A DNA stretch of 64,000 nucleotides from Scedosporium boydii (Eukaryota; Ascomycota; Sordariomycetes; Microascales; Microascaceae). The position numbers were made by a program, and so were the translations under genes. The DNA lies in assembly GCA_002221725.1 (NCBI GenBank), contig NJFT01000114.1, positions 1-64,000 on the forward strand. The letters run 5' to 3'. Every line of letters begins with the position of its first letter. Positions within the stretch are counted from its first letter, which is position 1. Shown here piece after piece: positions 1 to 11,659 of this stretch. The notes beneath the pieces were generated by a model. That model saw nothing but the letters and a program-made list of their open reading frames with translations. It was not told the origin of the DNA and did no database searches.

Positions 1-2954
1 GGGGGGTTAAGCAGGTTTCGACTTTCTCGGTTCAGTCCCGACCAGAAATGCAGGGGGGTTTTCACAAGCGACGGGGTCCAGGGAATCAGGAGGGTAAGGC
101 AAAGGTGAACTTAACGAGGATAGCGGTATTTGCTTGTCGCTTCAATGATAGGGTCTTGAGGAACCAGAGTAGACAAGGGCAGCACCATTAAACTGCTGGC
201 CTGAGCTATCCGAATCCGTCAGCGATGTCTGCAAAGATGACGTCTGGAACGTCGTTAAGGGGGGAATAACGAGGCAGCACAAACCCGATTAAGTTGAAAA
301 GGGAAATTCTTTGACTCGAGACAGGGTTGGTTGAGTGACTGGTCTCTCATATCCTGTTGAGGGAGTTAAAAGGTTTCTCCAAGTTCTCCCAGGTGGGAAA
401 ACAAACGTCTTTGCTCCCAACCAAACAACTCTCGGAAGTGTTTCCTGTAACTGGACCGCTCTTTGGATGGCGTCAAGCAAGTGCCGTTTAAATTTAGCCA
501 ATATCAGCGGCGACATAGCCAGCAGGCATGACTCGCTGATCAGATCTACATTCTCTGATGGCAAATGCAATTTTCTTTGCCGCCGAGCTGGCCCCAGTTC
601 GGACACCAGCCTTGCTCCCGAGTCCGCCACATCGTAGCCTACCGGCAAGTGTCGACACAACAGCCCTTTTTGAGGAAGGATCGGAAGCGGACCCATTTTG
701 TCTCCCAGTTCTCAGGCCTTGACAGAGAAAGAGAGCTGAGCTTTGACGTTGCTCTTTCGCACCGCCTTGGAATCATCGTATTCTCCTCGCGTAGGAACTT
801 CCGCGTGTAATCGAGGTGCAGTGGTGGGGGTTATCCTCCAATATATGTGTTCACGGCCTCCTGGTAATGTCCACACCCAAAGCAACCTTCCTCTCTTCAG
901 CTTTGCGAATTTGTAGCACGATGAGCAAGGAGGACGCGGTCTTCGGGTGAGTGATGCTTGTAAATAGCCGGCCACCTGGGAAATGGCAATTGATGGCAGC
1001 GCAGAGGTCGAGGAGCCCAGGCTGCCTCTCCATCCCTGTGAGTCTAGGAAGGGTGATCGTGATCTGGCCCTCTCCGATCCGGCGGCTGGCTAAGAATTGG
1101 TACATCCTTCCCATGGATGTTGTCAAGATGCAAAGCGAAAACGCCATGTGTAATGCCTTGCAGTCGGTGCTTTGATCGTTGTAGCCAGGAATCTCACGCG
1201 TGGCGGGATATTATGAGAGTTGTCTTATCACCTCGAAAGAACTGGCCGGGTTACCAAGCCGTGTGTGTTGCAAGCCCCTCAGATCTTAGCGTGAAGTTTC
1301 GAGGAGACTCTCCAAGCGCTCTTAGCACGGTTCTCTTGCCATCTGCGCAATCCGGTCTGGGGTGTTCGGTCACCTCCCCTATCGCGCTAGGCTTCGCAGA
1401 GGATCGATTGCGCCACGGATACCAAAACCGCCCAACGTGGCTCGTGGATATGCCAAACTCGCCCACGGCCGCCGTACGGCGTGAATTGGTAGGGTTCCAA
1501 TCGTGACATTGTCGCCGACCCTGCGGCGCAGCTCACAGGAAATGTCGATGTTGGGTTTGCGTCTTTGCTCACAACGAGCTGAGAAGTGTGAGAACTGGAA
1601 TTCTCCGGTACTCAATATATATATATATAGATACGAAAAGGACACACGCATCAGCGCGTAGATGAATCAGTGGATACCAGAGCCGACACGGAAAAATGCT
1701 CTTCGCGGAAGGTCATGCGTTTGTCGGAACGAATGGGGCTCGTATCGGCGAAAAAGCGCGCGCCACCACTCGGCTGGGCTACTCAGAGTAGCCACGAGGG
1801 CGTTGCGAAGGTTCTTCTTGCCGACAATAGGGTGGCAGGGACGTATGCTAAAGAATCACAGCTTCCTGTAGTGCATCCCGGAGGAATGCTTCGCAATATA
1901 CCCAAAGGCGGCCAGGCAGAAATACGAGTTTCCATTCTTTAGGCTCTCCGCTCTCTTGTTCGAGAGGGCTCTCCGAACTCTAAATCCTTGATGTCTCGAC
2001 TTCGGTGTTAGGCCGTAAGCTCTCTCGAATCGCCCCAATGTAAGATCAGATTACCGAACAGCCATCTGCCCCCTTCTTCATCGACGCGTTCGGTCGAATG
2101 GGGTTCGGCGCTTCTTGTCCTTTGATTTTCTGTCAGCGACCGTCTCAAGAAGCAGCTTAACCACTTCGATCTCACTTCGCCATGAGCAAGAGCTGGCAAT
2201 TATCCCGACTGTGACATCTACCGTCCGGCCAAAGTTGGATAGTTGTATCATGTCATCCGGCAAGGGCTCTATGCTTTCCTGGGGCTTGAACCTTGCTAAG
2301 CCTTGTAGTCCTGATGAGGGCGATTTCTTTGCAGAAGTAGCAAGCCACCAGCTCTTGTCGACGGTTCCAACTCTTTGCTCAACTTGTTGGGTCGAAGAGC
2401 AGCCGAGCCAGAAGGAAACGTGTCATCCGTGGCGTTATGATTGAGTTGTGTTGACCGGATCAATCCGATATGGCCAGCATACACAACCCCTGACGATACA
2501 GAGCGAGTGCCGCCAAACAGATCAGTCTTGAGATATACGAGCTCGGCGCCGAGTTCCCTTATCCGCTGAGCTTGACTTCCGCGTATTGTAAAGCTTAGAC
2601 GCGCAGAGATTAGGAATAAAGTCTCTTTACGAGAAAAGGCAAAAGCAGAAGAACAAGAGGAAGAAGGCCAGGTTTTCCTGCTGCTCCCCACCGCCCTATG
2701 GGCCTCCACCTCCGGGAACTCCTTCAGGTATCCCGCCTAGGATATTCGCGAATAGGCCCAAGTCTCGCATATGCCATCCCCGAGTACGCGTTTCAGAGGC
2801 AACTTTAATGGAGGCCCAGATGGCGTTGGGTGCGTCTAGCTGGCGGCCCCGAGGCAACAAACAATGTGAGCCTCTCGAATGCGAGCACTGGGCCGTAGGT
2901 CGGTCTCTGTTAATCCCGAAATGAGAACCACAGCTGTAAGAAGAAACTTCACAC

Positions 2955-3041
2955 CGCTCCGGAGCCCGGTAAGGCAGCCTCTCGTTTCTTGCATCCATGG
3001 CAATGAAACAGATGCTCGCATTTAACGGTGATCAGTGCAAG
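2955..3041 (+). repeat. Diverged direct repeat, copy 1
   Basis: This segment resembles 3204-3289. Both contain a shared run through CCTCTCG, a GCATC core, GGCAATG, ACAGATGCTCGC and GGTGATCAG in the same order and spacing. The copies start about 249 nt apart. No function is visible; it could be a segmental duplication or the flanks of an old insertion. Confidence 0.6.
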
Positions 3042-3203
3042 GATCCAGATGCGCTGGGGTCCGCAGGGTCATCAACCCCAGGAGAATGATAGTGGGAGTG
3101 CCTAAACGAGCATTGCATCTTACACGACATTGTACCTTGGATAATGGGAACGCTCCAAGAGGCAGAATTCCATGTGCGGGAAGATATTCGACAAGCAAGA
3201 CAA

Positions 3204-3289
3204 GCCCCGGGACCCAGCATGGTACCCTCTCGGTTCTGGCATCATCGGCAATGGCACAGATGCTCGCTTCAGAGGTGATCAGCTTGAAG
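3204..3289 (+). repeat. Diverged direct repeat, copy 2
   Basis: Partner of 2955-3041, sharing the ordered words CCTCTCG, GGCAATG, ACAGATGCTCGC and GGTGATCAG. Point differences are scattered along the whole length, so the duplication is not recent. Confidence 0.6.
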
Positions 3290-3682
3290 TTTTTGATTCG
3301 CCGTGGTCCTCTCGGTCGTCAATCTTGAGACGATAACAATGGGAGTCAACTTCGAATGAGGATTGAATCTTGGGATGACGTGAACTCCCCCTTAATATTG
3401 AAGTCCTTGGCAGAAAGTGTCCAGTACGACCTCTTTGGTTCTGGTCCTTGGTTCTGGTATCCTGCTGCCTCTCAAGGTACTGAAGGGAAATGTAGAAGAG
3501 CCGAAGGTGAACCGAAAGAACACTGAGAGGCCGTAGGTGTCGATAGGCCAATTCGCCTAGCCTGAGGGCGGAGGAGAATATTGAGGACCCGAGACGTCTG
3601 CGGAGGGGTTTGAACTGACCAAGAAGGTCGGGCAGCCAGTCTAACAAGTCTGTCCAACAGATGTATATATAAAAAAGGGAAA

Positions 3683-3960
3683 GGGGGGCAAAAACAAAAA
3701 TAGGACAGAAAGGAGTTGAGGCCTCCAGATGACATTGTTGGATAACGAGGGGTTACCTGGCAAGGACGGAAGGCAAAAGCAAGATGGGACATAAACGGCC
3801 AAAGTCCCCAGATGCCATGGTCGACCTAGAGAGCGCTAGGCTACCTAGGACCATGCAGAAGAGGGGCAAAATCAAAATGAGACAGAGAATGGGTAAGAGC
3901 CCCAGATGCCATTGTGGATCTAGAGTATATATAAGGGTACCTGAGACGTGGGAGGGAAGA
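3683..3960 (+). repeat. Three diverged ~90-nt tandem repeats
   Basis: Three consecutive units of roughly 87-97 nt can be aligned by eye: about 3683-3769, 3770-3863 and 3864-3960. Each carries GGCAAAA-type, GGACA/GAGACA, CCAGATG(C/A)CAT and (G)TACCT words in that order. The two right-hand units also share a CTAGAG word. No protein-coding frame is kept across units, so this looks like a decayed minisatellite rather than a gene. Confidence 0.6.
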
Positions 3961-4446
3961 AGAGAGGGCGACGCAGAGGGAAACACGTCCTCTTGATATA
4001 CTCAGCTTTGGGGGCCTTGATTCACGAGGACATAAAAAGAAGAAGAGGAAGAGAGGAAGGACTTATTGTCAGCAAATCGGGGAAATGCCATTGCCTACGA
4101 GAAATGGGGTGATATCGACCGAGACCATTTGCACACACACGACGAAGGCGAATCGAATTCATCATAGTTCATTTCCATTTCATAACTGCGTGAATCTTCG
4201 ATGTACTTTCGATATCTGGCGGCTCACTCAAGGCTATTGGCTAATATACACACCAAAAAAGCAGAAAAGCTCGGGTCGGCATGGGCAGGCGCATATACGA
4301 GAACGGCGGGAGGATGACTGCTTGACAACATGGTTAGGTTCCTGTTTGTGGAAACTGCTGGAAGGTCTGAGATTTCATTACTCACCTCAACTCCTACCAT
4401 GGAACGGGTGCCGATATTCCGCTGTCACCTCCATCGGGCAAGACAG

Positions 4447-6339
4447 TCACAGGCCGAGGCCGCTTCCGGGGTCATACAAGGACTTTTGCAGCGGGAATGG
4501 GATCCAAGTTCTGAACATGTGCCACTCAAACAAGAACAACTTCATGACTTCGGTGTCCTCCAGAATCTTGCAATGATGTTTGTGCCCCTTGTTCCAGCCC
4601 ACAGTCTGGCACGCCTATGTAAAGAAAGGTAAAAAAGTATGTATAAGTATGTGCAAGTCTTCAGGAGCATAAAAACATGTGTCAAGAGGGAGGGCATACC
4701 TTGTCACAGTACCAGAATACATGGCACCTAGCGCACTTCTTGGGGAATTCCCGGCTCAATTCCTTGTCGCATCCATGGCACTTCATCGTTTCTTCCCTGG
4801 GGGTGTAGTACTGCAAGAGTACATCCCCAAGCTCGTAGAGGCCGGTAAGAGAGGTTCGGAATCTCTGTGGCGTGCGGGAAGTTGGGGACAAACGTTAGAA
4901 AGCCGTGGAATAATTGGGTTGGGTTAGCGACTATGTGTACGACTAGTACTTACCTTGAATCGGTAGGAAGAATCGACATAAATAATCTTGGTTTCATGGA
5001 TCTGCGCATAAAGGACGGCAAGAGTTTCACCAGGCACTAGCACTTTGCCGGGAGTCAAATTCTCGGGGTAGAGGGAGTGGTCATAATAAAGGGCGACTAG
5101 GCATCGGTTGCCGAAGCGATCCTTGACTTCGATGTTGACCCGTTCAGCGGTATCTTGGACACCCTCAATTTGGGCGAGAAGACACCAATGCTTGCTGGAG
5201 GGGCTTACAGCGTTGTCAGAGCCATAGAAGGCGGGATCGGAATGGCCTTCCTTCGGAAGCTGCTGGTAGGACGGGAAGTACTCAGTAGATCGGAGATTGG
5301 CAACGAGAGCATGGCGATCCGCAATGGACGGAACGAGGAAGGATTCGGCTCGCCAAAGCCAGTCTTCGTACTGGGTCCTCGTGAGGCCTAGCGGGATGTG
5401 GTAGCGGCCAGTCTGCCACTCGTTAGTGAGGCTGGGTGGCCATACGCGAGCCGGGTCTCGCATGACTTCCATGGCTTTGGCAGCCGAAACACTGTTCCAG
5501 CCCTCGCAAGTAAGAGCAATATCATGAGCCCGCTTGGCAAACGCCCTCGCTCTGGCGGCATCGCCGTGGATGTAAACGAGCTCGGACGCCCGCAGAGTCA
5601 GTCGGTAAAAGTGAAAGCCCAAAATTTGTTCGGCAATGCACAGTTTGACCATTTTGCAAAGACGCCAGAGATTGTCGCTGGCCTTGGAGGGTGTCTTGCA
5701 GTCATCAAACTCGGCATCCACCGTCTTCTCAAGTTTCGACAGCTGGCTCAACGATCCGTCCATCTTCTCGAGGTCGGCCTGCTTGAGGGAGCACAAGCCG
5801 CAAGTGCACTTGAAGTGGAACTTATTCTGGAGAATTTCCTTGCGCTCCGCACTAGGCTGGAAGCCTTGAAGATAGGTCAAGGTCAGCTCGTCGCCCTGTT
5901 TGACGTCCGTCATGACATGGATATGAAGCTTGTCCTGGTTAGGGTCCCAGGAGTTGTGACAGTTGGGCCTGCACGAGTGGTTCATCCTCGACGCCTTGAT
6001 GAAAACGCCGTAATTGCCAGAGCCGGGCTCGAGCGGGAGAGCGTTGGTCTTGCAGATGTTGTAATACTTGAATTTCTCGTTGTGAGGGACATTGTTGTGC
6101 AGAGAGAAGAAGGCCTTCTGCTCGGCCTTGTTGAACTCATCGACCTTCTTGGCAATGGCCTCGTTGAGGCTGTCGATATTCTTTCCCCATTGGTTCCGAT
6201 CGGTGCGAAGGATGGGAGACTCGGAGATGATCCGAGTGCCGGATGGGAGATCCCGGGCGGCGACGAGCCCGAGACCCTTTCCCTTGAAGCGTTTGGTATG
6301 GTAGCGGGGACCGCTTTCCTTGGGAGGTGTCGACGCCAT
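4447..6339 (-). CDS. SET-domain protein with C-terminal MYND finger
   Basis: Probable protein lysine methyltransferase-type protein of 572 residues, built from three exons: 6339-4954, 4864-4700 and 4614-4447 on the minus strand, all joined in phase 0 at GT...AG sites. The SET domain lies near the N-terminus: KGKGLG at about residues 20-25, NHSC at 120-123, GDELTLTY at 149-156, and a post-SET CxCxxC at 178-183. About 300 residues later comes a complete MYND zinc finger with ligands C491, C494, C506, C509, C515, C519, H528 and C532. In SMYD enzymes the MYND finger sits inside the SET region, so this order differs. The ATG at 6339 has a good context (AAGATGGC); an upstream in-frame ATG at 6405 is possible. 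The finger crosses two introns, so exon-by-exon reading would miss it. Substrate unknown. Confidence 0.85.
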
Positions 6340-8373
6340 CTTGCTGTAGTCGCAGTGTCTGTTCAGCAACGATGACAACAATAATGAAAAGGTGTCAATA
6401 ACCACCAGAATAACAACGAAATTGAATGAGAAAGTGCCTTTTCAGGGATAGATCCAATAAAGGTGGGATGTGAAGTCGATAATATTGTCTTGATATGAGG
6501 ATTGGGTGGTGGTAAGTCTATGAAATCCTCACACAATAAACTCTATTGTAGAAAATAGAATCTTCAGCTTGTGGGGAGTCTAGGGCGGCCACCTGGAGCA
6601 GTGAAGCTCTGGTGGACGACACGCTAAGACGCGTCAACTTCATGTCTCCCATCGCAGCTTCTCCAAGAGTGAAGCATCTCGAAAACCCTAGATTTTGGGA
6701 AGAGCCCATCGAAACTGCCCCGGCTTGGATGTATAAGCGGATGTACATTGTACCTTGACCCCACATCGACCCTCAGACAAACCAAGCTAATATAATCTTG
6801 GCGAATGCAAGAATTCCTTAGTACAAATACGCTACACGCGATAAATATTTCCCCGGCGACCATGAAACCAGATGGACAAATACATATATTCCAGCGTCCT
6901 CGGTTAAGAATCTCACCAAGACTTTCTGAGGTGACTCCGGGCGAAGCCACCATAGATCCGAAGCCCCATTCGGAGCCGGCATGACGCGATCCACAGATTT
7001 CCTCATCCGGGGAAGCACGCAGGAAGTGCTGCCCCTCGAGCAGCGGAGCGAGGCGAACGGTGATATTGATTGAACGGCAAAGATGCTGGATGGTATGGTG
7101 TGTTGCTTACCCGAGCCTGCCCTCGAACCCAATTCTTGGCGCTCTGAACTGGCAAACCGACTTACCTTGGCAATTCACACTTCTTCGAAGTAGACGTCAC
7201 CCTGCACGTTAGCTGGCCTTGGTGCTAGCGAAGTAATTCCTCCCACTGCATATTCCAAGGTGCTGTTCCAGGTGATTCAACAGATGGAGATGTATTACAG
7301 AGTACGACAAGAAACGACGCATTCGACCAGATGAAGACGTTGACGTCTCATGCCGATGCCAACGCACTTCGTACTGCCGACCCGGATCTCATGCCAATCG
7401 TGCCCTGTACCGAGCACCAGCCTTCCGGTGGCGCTCCCTGAAACACCAGAACCAGCAGGGTCTCCCCATGTTTGGCATCGCCAGGCCTGTCAGTCTCTGG
7501 GTCCGTGGGTTGATTCACTCCAGGTCAGGGTCTGGTACGGCGGACCCCTGTATGCACGCCTGTGACCTGTGACCAGGCTCTAATAATACGTAACGGCCGG
7601 CCGAGTCCAAGTGGGTCGGCACTCATAAGGCAATTTAAGGTCTTGCTGCTTGTCCACAACTCAAGTCGTTGATGAGGATTATCACCGTTAACGCTTCCCG
7701 CACATTCAAACCCACGTGCACGGCATTTGGACTCAATTAGCATGACTACCTGTAGGCGCTCTCTATCCTTCATATTTGACGAGATAATCTAATACGAAGG
7801 AAATTCCCTTGACAAAAGGCTGGTTGTGGCGTGTCTCAGTCAAGTGTTCTCGTCCCAGGCTGAATGTGCAGGCACCGCCTCAGTTCTCTGATGGCGATGC
7901 AACCCAACGGACAGGCATTGCTCCGATCTTATCACCTAGCGCGAAAACGATTGGCTTGGAGCCGTGCCTGAGCCTTGTCAGGGCGATCCATGTTCCCAAA
8001 ATAAGTTTGAATCACACGCTATGCTGGGGTTGTTTGTCGATCCTGCTTTTGCTCGCAATCGCTCATAAGCCCAATCTCCCCCAGTCGCAATCATTGACCA
8101 TGTCTTCCCTCTCGTGTGCGTTGTTGCTCCCTTCAGAGTTTTCTCCAAACATCAAACGAAAAGGTCGGTTTCCGTCCGAGACAGCGAGGGTTCTGGATAT
8201 AGATTTCCGAAGTGGCACCTCAACCATCGAACTCGCCTCCCGCTGTTAGTCAAACGGTCTTCTCTCGAGAAGTCGTAGCATTCAATCTCCCCAAGCGGAC
8301 CTAACACCAATAGGAAGAAAATTCATTCTCGGGTCGAATAGGTGCGCTCGGCGCATCGAATCCCACGCGCACC
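6340..8373. other. Divergent intergenic region, no gene seen
   Basis: Separates the minus-strand SET-MYND gene from the plus-strand membrane-protein gene, so both promoters must lie here. Short open frames occur on both strands, but none has a recognisable domain or matching splice sites. I see no RNA gene. Confidence 0.5.
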
Positions 8374-9787
8374 ATGTCAGACCACGATAATTACGGGCCG
8401 TTCTACGCAGCAGCGGCTGGTCTCACAGGCGTGATCCTTCTCACCAATACCGCCCTCTTTCTAGCGAGTCTCTGTGTTTGTCGCCGCCTCGGAGACCAGG
8501 CCCGCGGCTTCGTCAGATGGCTGAAGGTCTCTTTCCCCTTCTTCGGCGGGTATGTAAATTATTGGGATTTTCTCACCTCTCTCCACGCAAACCCGATTAC
8601 CCAGCCATCGCTAACAATCTATCTTCCCATCCTTAGATTCCTGTTCTTTCACACCCTCGCCAACCTCCTCGGAGCCTTGCTATGGTACGATGTCATTTGG
8701 AGCTCGAGTGCCTACCGCGTCTCTTGGAACATCGACTCGTTTTTCTACATGATCGCCAAGGCTACCGTCGTCCTGACATTCTCCTCTCTCATTCGCGGCA
8801 TCTTATTCGCACGGAATAGCACCCCGGCGAAGTTGTCGACTCCAGCTCGCATTGTCGGCATCCTCTTCTTCGTCCTCGTCGTCATACTCTCAATCGTCTA
8901 CTTGGGCGTCGCAGTCTACGCCAACGTTGACTATTACCGACGCGCAACCGGCAGGCATGCCTGGAGAATCGAGGGGGCTGTCAACATTATAATCTTTGTA
9001 GTTTCTGTGTTCTTGCTGGCGCTATCTGCCTTGGTCTTGACCAAGGTGAAGCAGTTTACCCACTTGAAGAAGGTGAGTGACTTTTCTCCTCGTCGAGTTC
9101 CCCCGATGCTCGGGCGTCCGACATGATTGGAAAGGACTAGAACTGACCCCTCCTCCCCTGTAGGCTGCGACGATCCTTCTCGTCGCATCTGTCTTTTTCT
9201 TTATCGAGAATCTCTTCAGGGTCATCTGGATCGGACTCTATGGAGGACTTACACTAGAGTCGGAACTCGCGATCCCCCCAGACTATGGCGCCATTCTCGA
9301 CTTCATTTTCTCTACCATCCCCTTCTTCCTGACCCTCGTCACCCTCTTCCATCTCGGCCGCAACAAGAACGCCCTGGCCTCTCCTCCCACAATCATCGCT
9401 CCCGCCGGCGTCGCTGCCGTGCAACCCGTGCAGTACGCCGGCCAGCCTGCCGTTCCCGGCCAAGTTTACGTGCAGTATCCCACTGGCCAGTATCCTGTGC
9501 CCCAGAATTACGCCTATGGGCAGCCCCAGGGACAGCAGGCGTGGCAGCCCGGCATGTACTATTACCCTCAACAGCCAATTCCCCAGCAGCAAATACCGGC
9601 GGCCACGTATGCCCCGCAACCGGCCCAGCCTCCGACACAGCCTACCCCTCAAGCTCCGTCGGCCGATCTGAGAAGCGCCCCGGCACCAAACACAATCAGT
9701 AGCATGTCTACTACGCCGATACAGTCGCCGGTACCGACGCCGATCCCGCAACTATCCGAGCTCGGCCAAAGCAGGGAGAAGCCGTGA
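8374..9787 (+). CDS. Seven-pass membrane protein with Pro/Gln-rich tail
   Basis: Three exons (8374-8549, 8637-9072, 9164-9787) encode 411 residues. The first intron (87 nt, GTATGT...TTAG) is a multiple of three and stays open in frame; removing it joins FFGG directly to FLFFHTL. The second has GTGAGT...GTAG. Seven hydrophobic segments are visible: near the N-terminus, then segments starting FLFFHTLAN, FFYMIAKA, IVGILFFV, VNIIIFVV, ILLVASVF and ILDFIFST. The last ~130 residues are a cytosol-type tail rich in Pro, Gln and Tyr, without domains. The start ATG has context CACCATGTC. The topology is GPCR-like, but I recognise no receptor signature and assign no function; it looks like an uncharacterised fungal membrane family. 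Confidence 0.8.
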
Positions 9788-10094
9788 AATTTGTGATAGG
9801 TAAATGTGTGGCCGGGCTCTTGGAAAGGAGCTAATCGTTTCAATCACGAGACGATGGTTTCGAGAAAAAAAAAAAATCTCGGCCCTGAGGAGAAGGATTC
9901 TCTGGTCGGGTAAAATAAGCATCATCCCCGGGGAGGGGCGAAAAGGCTCTGGATTTTAGGTGTCTATTTTCATATGTCTTCTGTGTTTATCAGGCGGTAA
10001 TAATACCCAGTTGCGATGTTCTAATCAAATCGATTGATGAATATACAAATATACCTTCTTACCACGCTATGCTCCGCGTTCCTGAACCTCGCGT
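9788..10094. other. Convergent 3' region
   Basis: Lies between the ends of two converging genes. It contains an A-run near 9866-9877 and a TA-rich patch near 10035-10055, consistent with 3' untranslated sequence. No gene seen. Confidence 0.5.
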
Positions 10095-11043
10095 CTATTT
10101 GTCCGTTTCGTCGACGAACTGATTGGGGGCTGCGTACTCGGGCTTTTCGGGGGTGAGAGTGCCCGCGACGTATCTGAATCCCATTAGCTTCTCCTTCTTA
10201 GACTGAGATTGGGCATCAATGATATACTTTGTATGGCTTCCTCTCGCCGCTAGTTCTCCCTTGGAATTCCAGAAGTGAACCATGGTATAGGCTAGCGTCT
10301 TTCCGACTGAACGCGCACCCAGTTAGTTTTCCCTTCACTCTCGAGACAGAGAAAAGAAATCGCAGAAGAAACCTACTCTTCTCACACGTAGCAGTACCCG
10401 TGACAGTATCACCAACCCGTCCCGCCACGCTGATATACGAGACTAGAAGCAAGTTAGATACCCCCACTCTAACAAGCCTGCTGGGCTAGGGTCCTCCAAA
10501 CCATTAATGTCTGTAGATACGCCCGTCGCGAATCTGCCCATGGACGCGACGGCAAGAGAACCGCCGAGGTCAACTATGCTCGCGATGCATCCTCCATGGA
10601 GGGTGCCGAGTCGGTTCTGCCAGAGAGTGAGCGACCAAACGAGCCTCAGTGGACTTAAAACGGACATGATCTTACCGTATGTTGCCTCTTGATGTCCAGT
10701 TCGAAGGTCACCTTGCCGGCAACAGCCTCCTTTATCCTAAACTAAATGCATGCATTCTAGGTAAGCCGCCGCGCCCAGAAACGGCTGAACCAGAGCACTC
10801 CAGCAGGGATTGAAAAGAGGACCTACGTGCTCGCCGAGAAGCCTGCGCCGAGATTCAATCAGTTTAGGCGATCCCCCAGAGTCAAGACATGAGAAAACAC
10901 GCACCTCCCTTCAAGACCGGAGTCAACCATAAACGACCGCCAAACCTAGATATTATTGTTAACATCCTCAGAGCGAGTCTCAATTCTCCCTTCGAGAAAC
11001 CTACGGCGCGCACAAAGGGCCCAGGTGCCAGCTTTGTCGTCAT
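10095..11043 (-). CDS. PaaI/ACOT13-type hotdog-fold thioesterase
   Basis: Likely acyl-CoA thioesterase of the 4HBT hotdog superfamily. Seven exons on the minus strand join in phase: 11043-11005, 10945-10905, 10842-10827, 10741-10676, 10616-10502, 10442-10377 and 10306-10095, giving 184 residues. The hotdog core is clear: NRLGTLHGGCIASIVDLGG, then ATGVSTDINVSYI, then GDTVTGTATCEK and GKTLAYTMVHFWN. The HGG(C/T) plus following Asp motif is the family active-site region. The third exon is only 16 nt; including it gives LEGRLLGEHFRIKEAVAGKV, which reads smoothly. One donor is GTTTGG (intron 10501-10443) rather than GTRNGT, but it exactly restores DINVSYI. The ATG at 11043 (MTTKLAPG) is the most upstream start that splices in phase. 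Substrate not inferable. Confidence 0.85.
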
Positions 11044-11659
11044 TTTCCTTTTTCTTCCCCGAAAAGCAATCCAATTGACTCCGATCAAACCAAGCGGTAA
11101 CGAGATCCGGCGCAGAAAACACGGAAGTTCGAGGCAAGAGAAGGACTCAGTGCCGGCAGCTCGGCTTATGATGCGCGGCTTCGATTGGCCAGAGAAGGCG
11201 CGACCGGGGGCTTCTTTCCCGCTGACTCCTGAGTGCTCCACAGCGCCATGTCATAGTGGGGAAGGCCTAATGTTGGGAAGGAAGAATGAACAGCGTTCCA
11301 GAAACCTGCTTAGATAAGCAATTCATGCAAACAGGCTGCAAGGTTCGAGGTTCAAGGCAAAGCATTTGAGAGGCTCAAAAGTTTGGGGAACCTCAAATAT
11401 TATCACATTTCCTGTGCAGCCCTGCCATACTCCACGACATCATTCCGATGCGAATCGTCCAATCTCCCCGAGCCACGAAACACACACAACTCACCCCGAA
11501 TCCCGCTCCTTCGACCTAGCATGTCGCGGAGCTCCCGACCTACCCCTGGTATGAGGTAGCCCCTCCGAACCCCGATCAACGCCCTTCCCATCGTCACGCC
11601 CGCCCTCATCCCCGATCTCCCCTGCACCGACCTCGACATTCCCTGCAACGACTTCACAA
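11044..11659. other. Divergent promoter region, thioesterase / TFB2
   Basis: About 616 nt between two genes transcribed away from each other. The right half (11420-11650) is rich in C and T, as often seen upstream of fungal starts. No gene supported. Confidence 0.5.

Larger units (their letters stand above)
1..4446. other. Gene-poor region, no supported gene
   Basis: No open frame here has a convincing domain, good codon structure or matching splice sites; the longest (about 135 codons) is matched by equally long frames on the other strand. The stretch holds a short TA microsatellite (about 1614-1629) and the diverged repeats listed separately. It may be intergenic DNA with old duplications, and decayed elements cannot be ruled out. 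Confidence 0.6.

Noticed and set aside
5398..6375. Long plus-strand open frame (about 325 codons)
   Set aside because: It is antisense to the SET domain exon, has no domain, and its openness follows from the codon use of the minus-strand gene.
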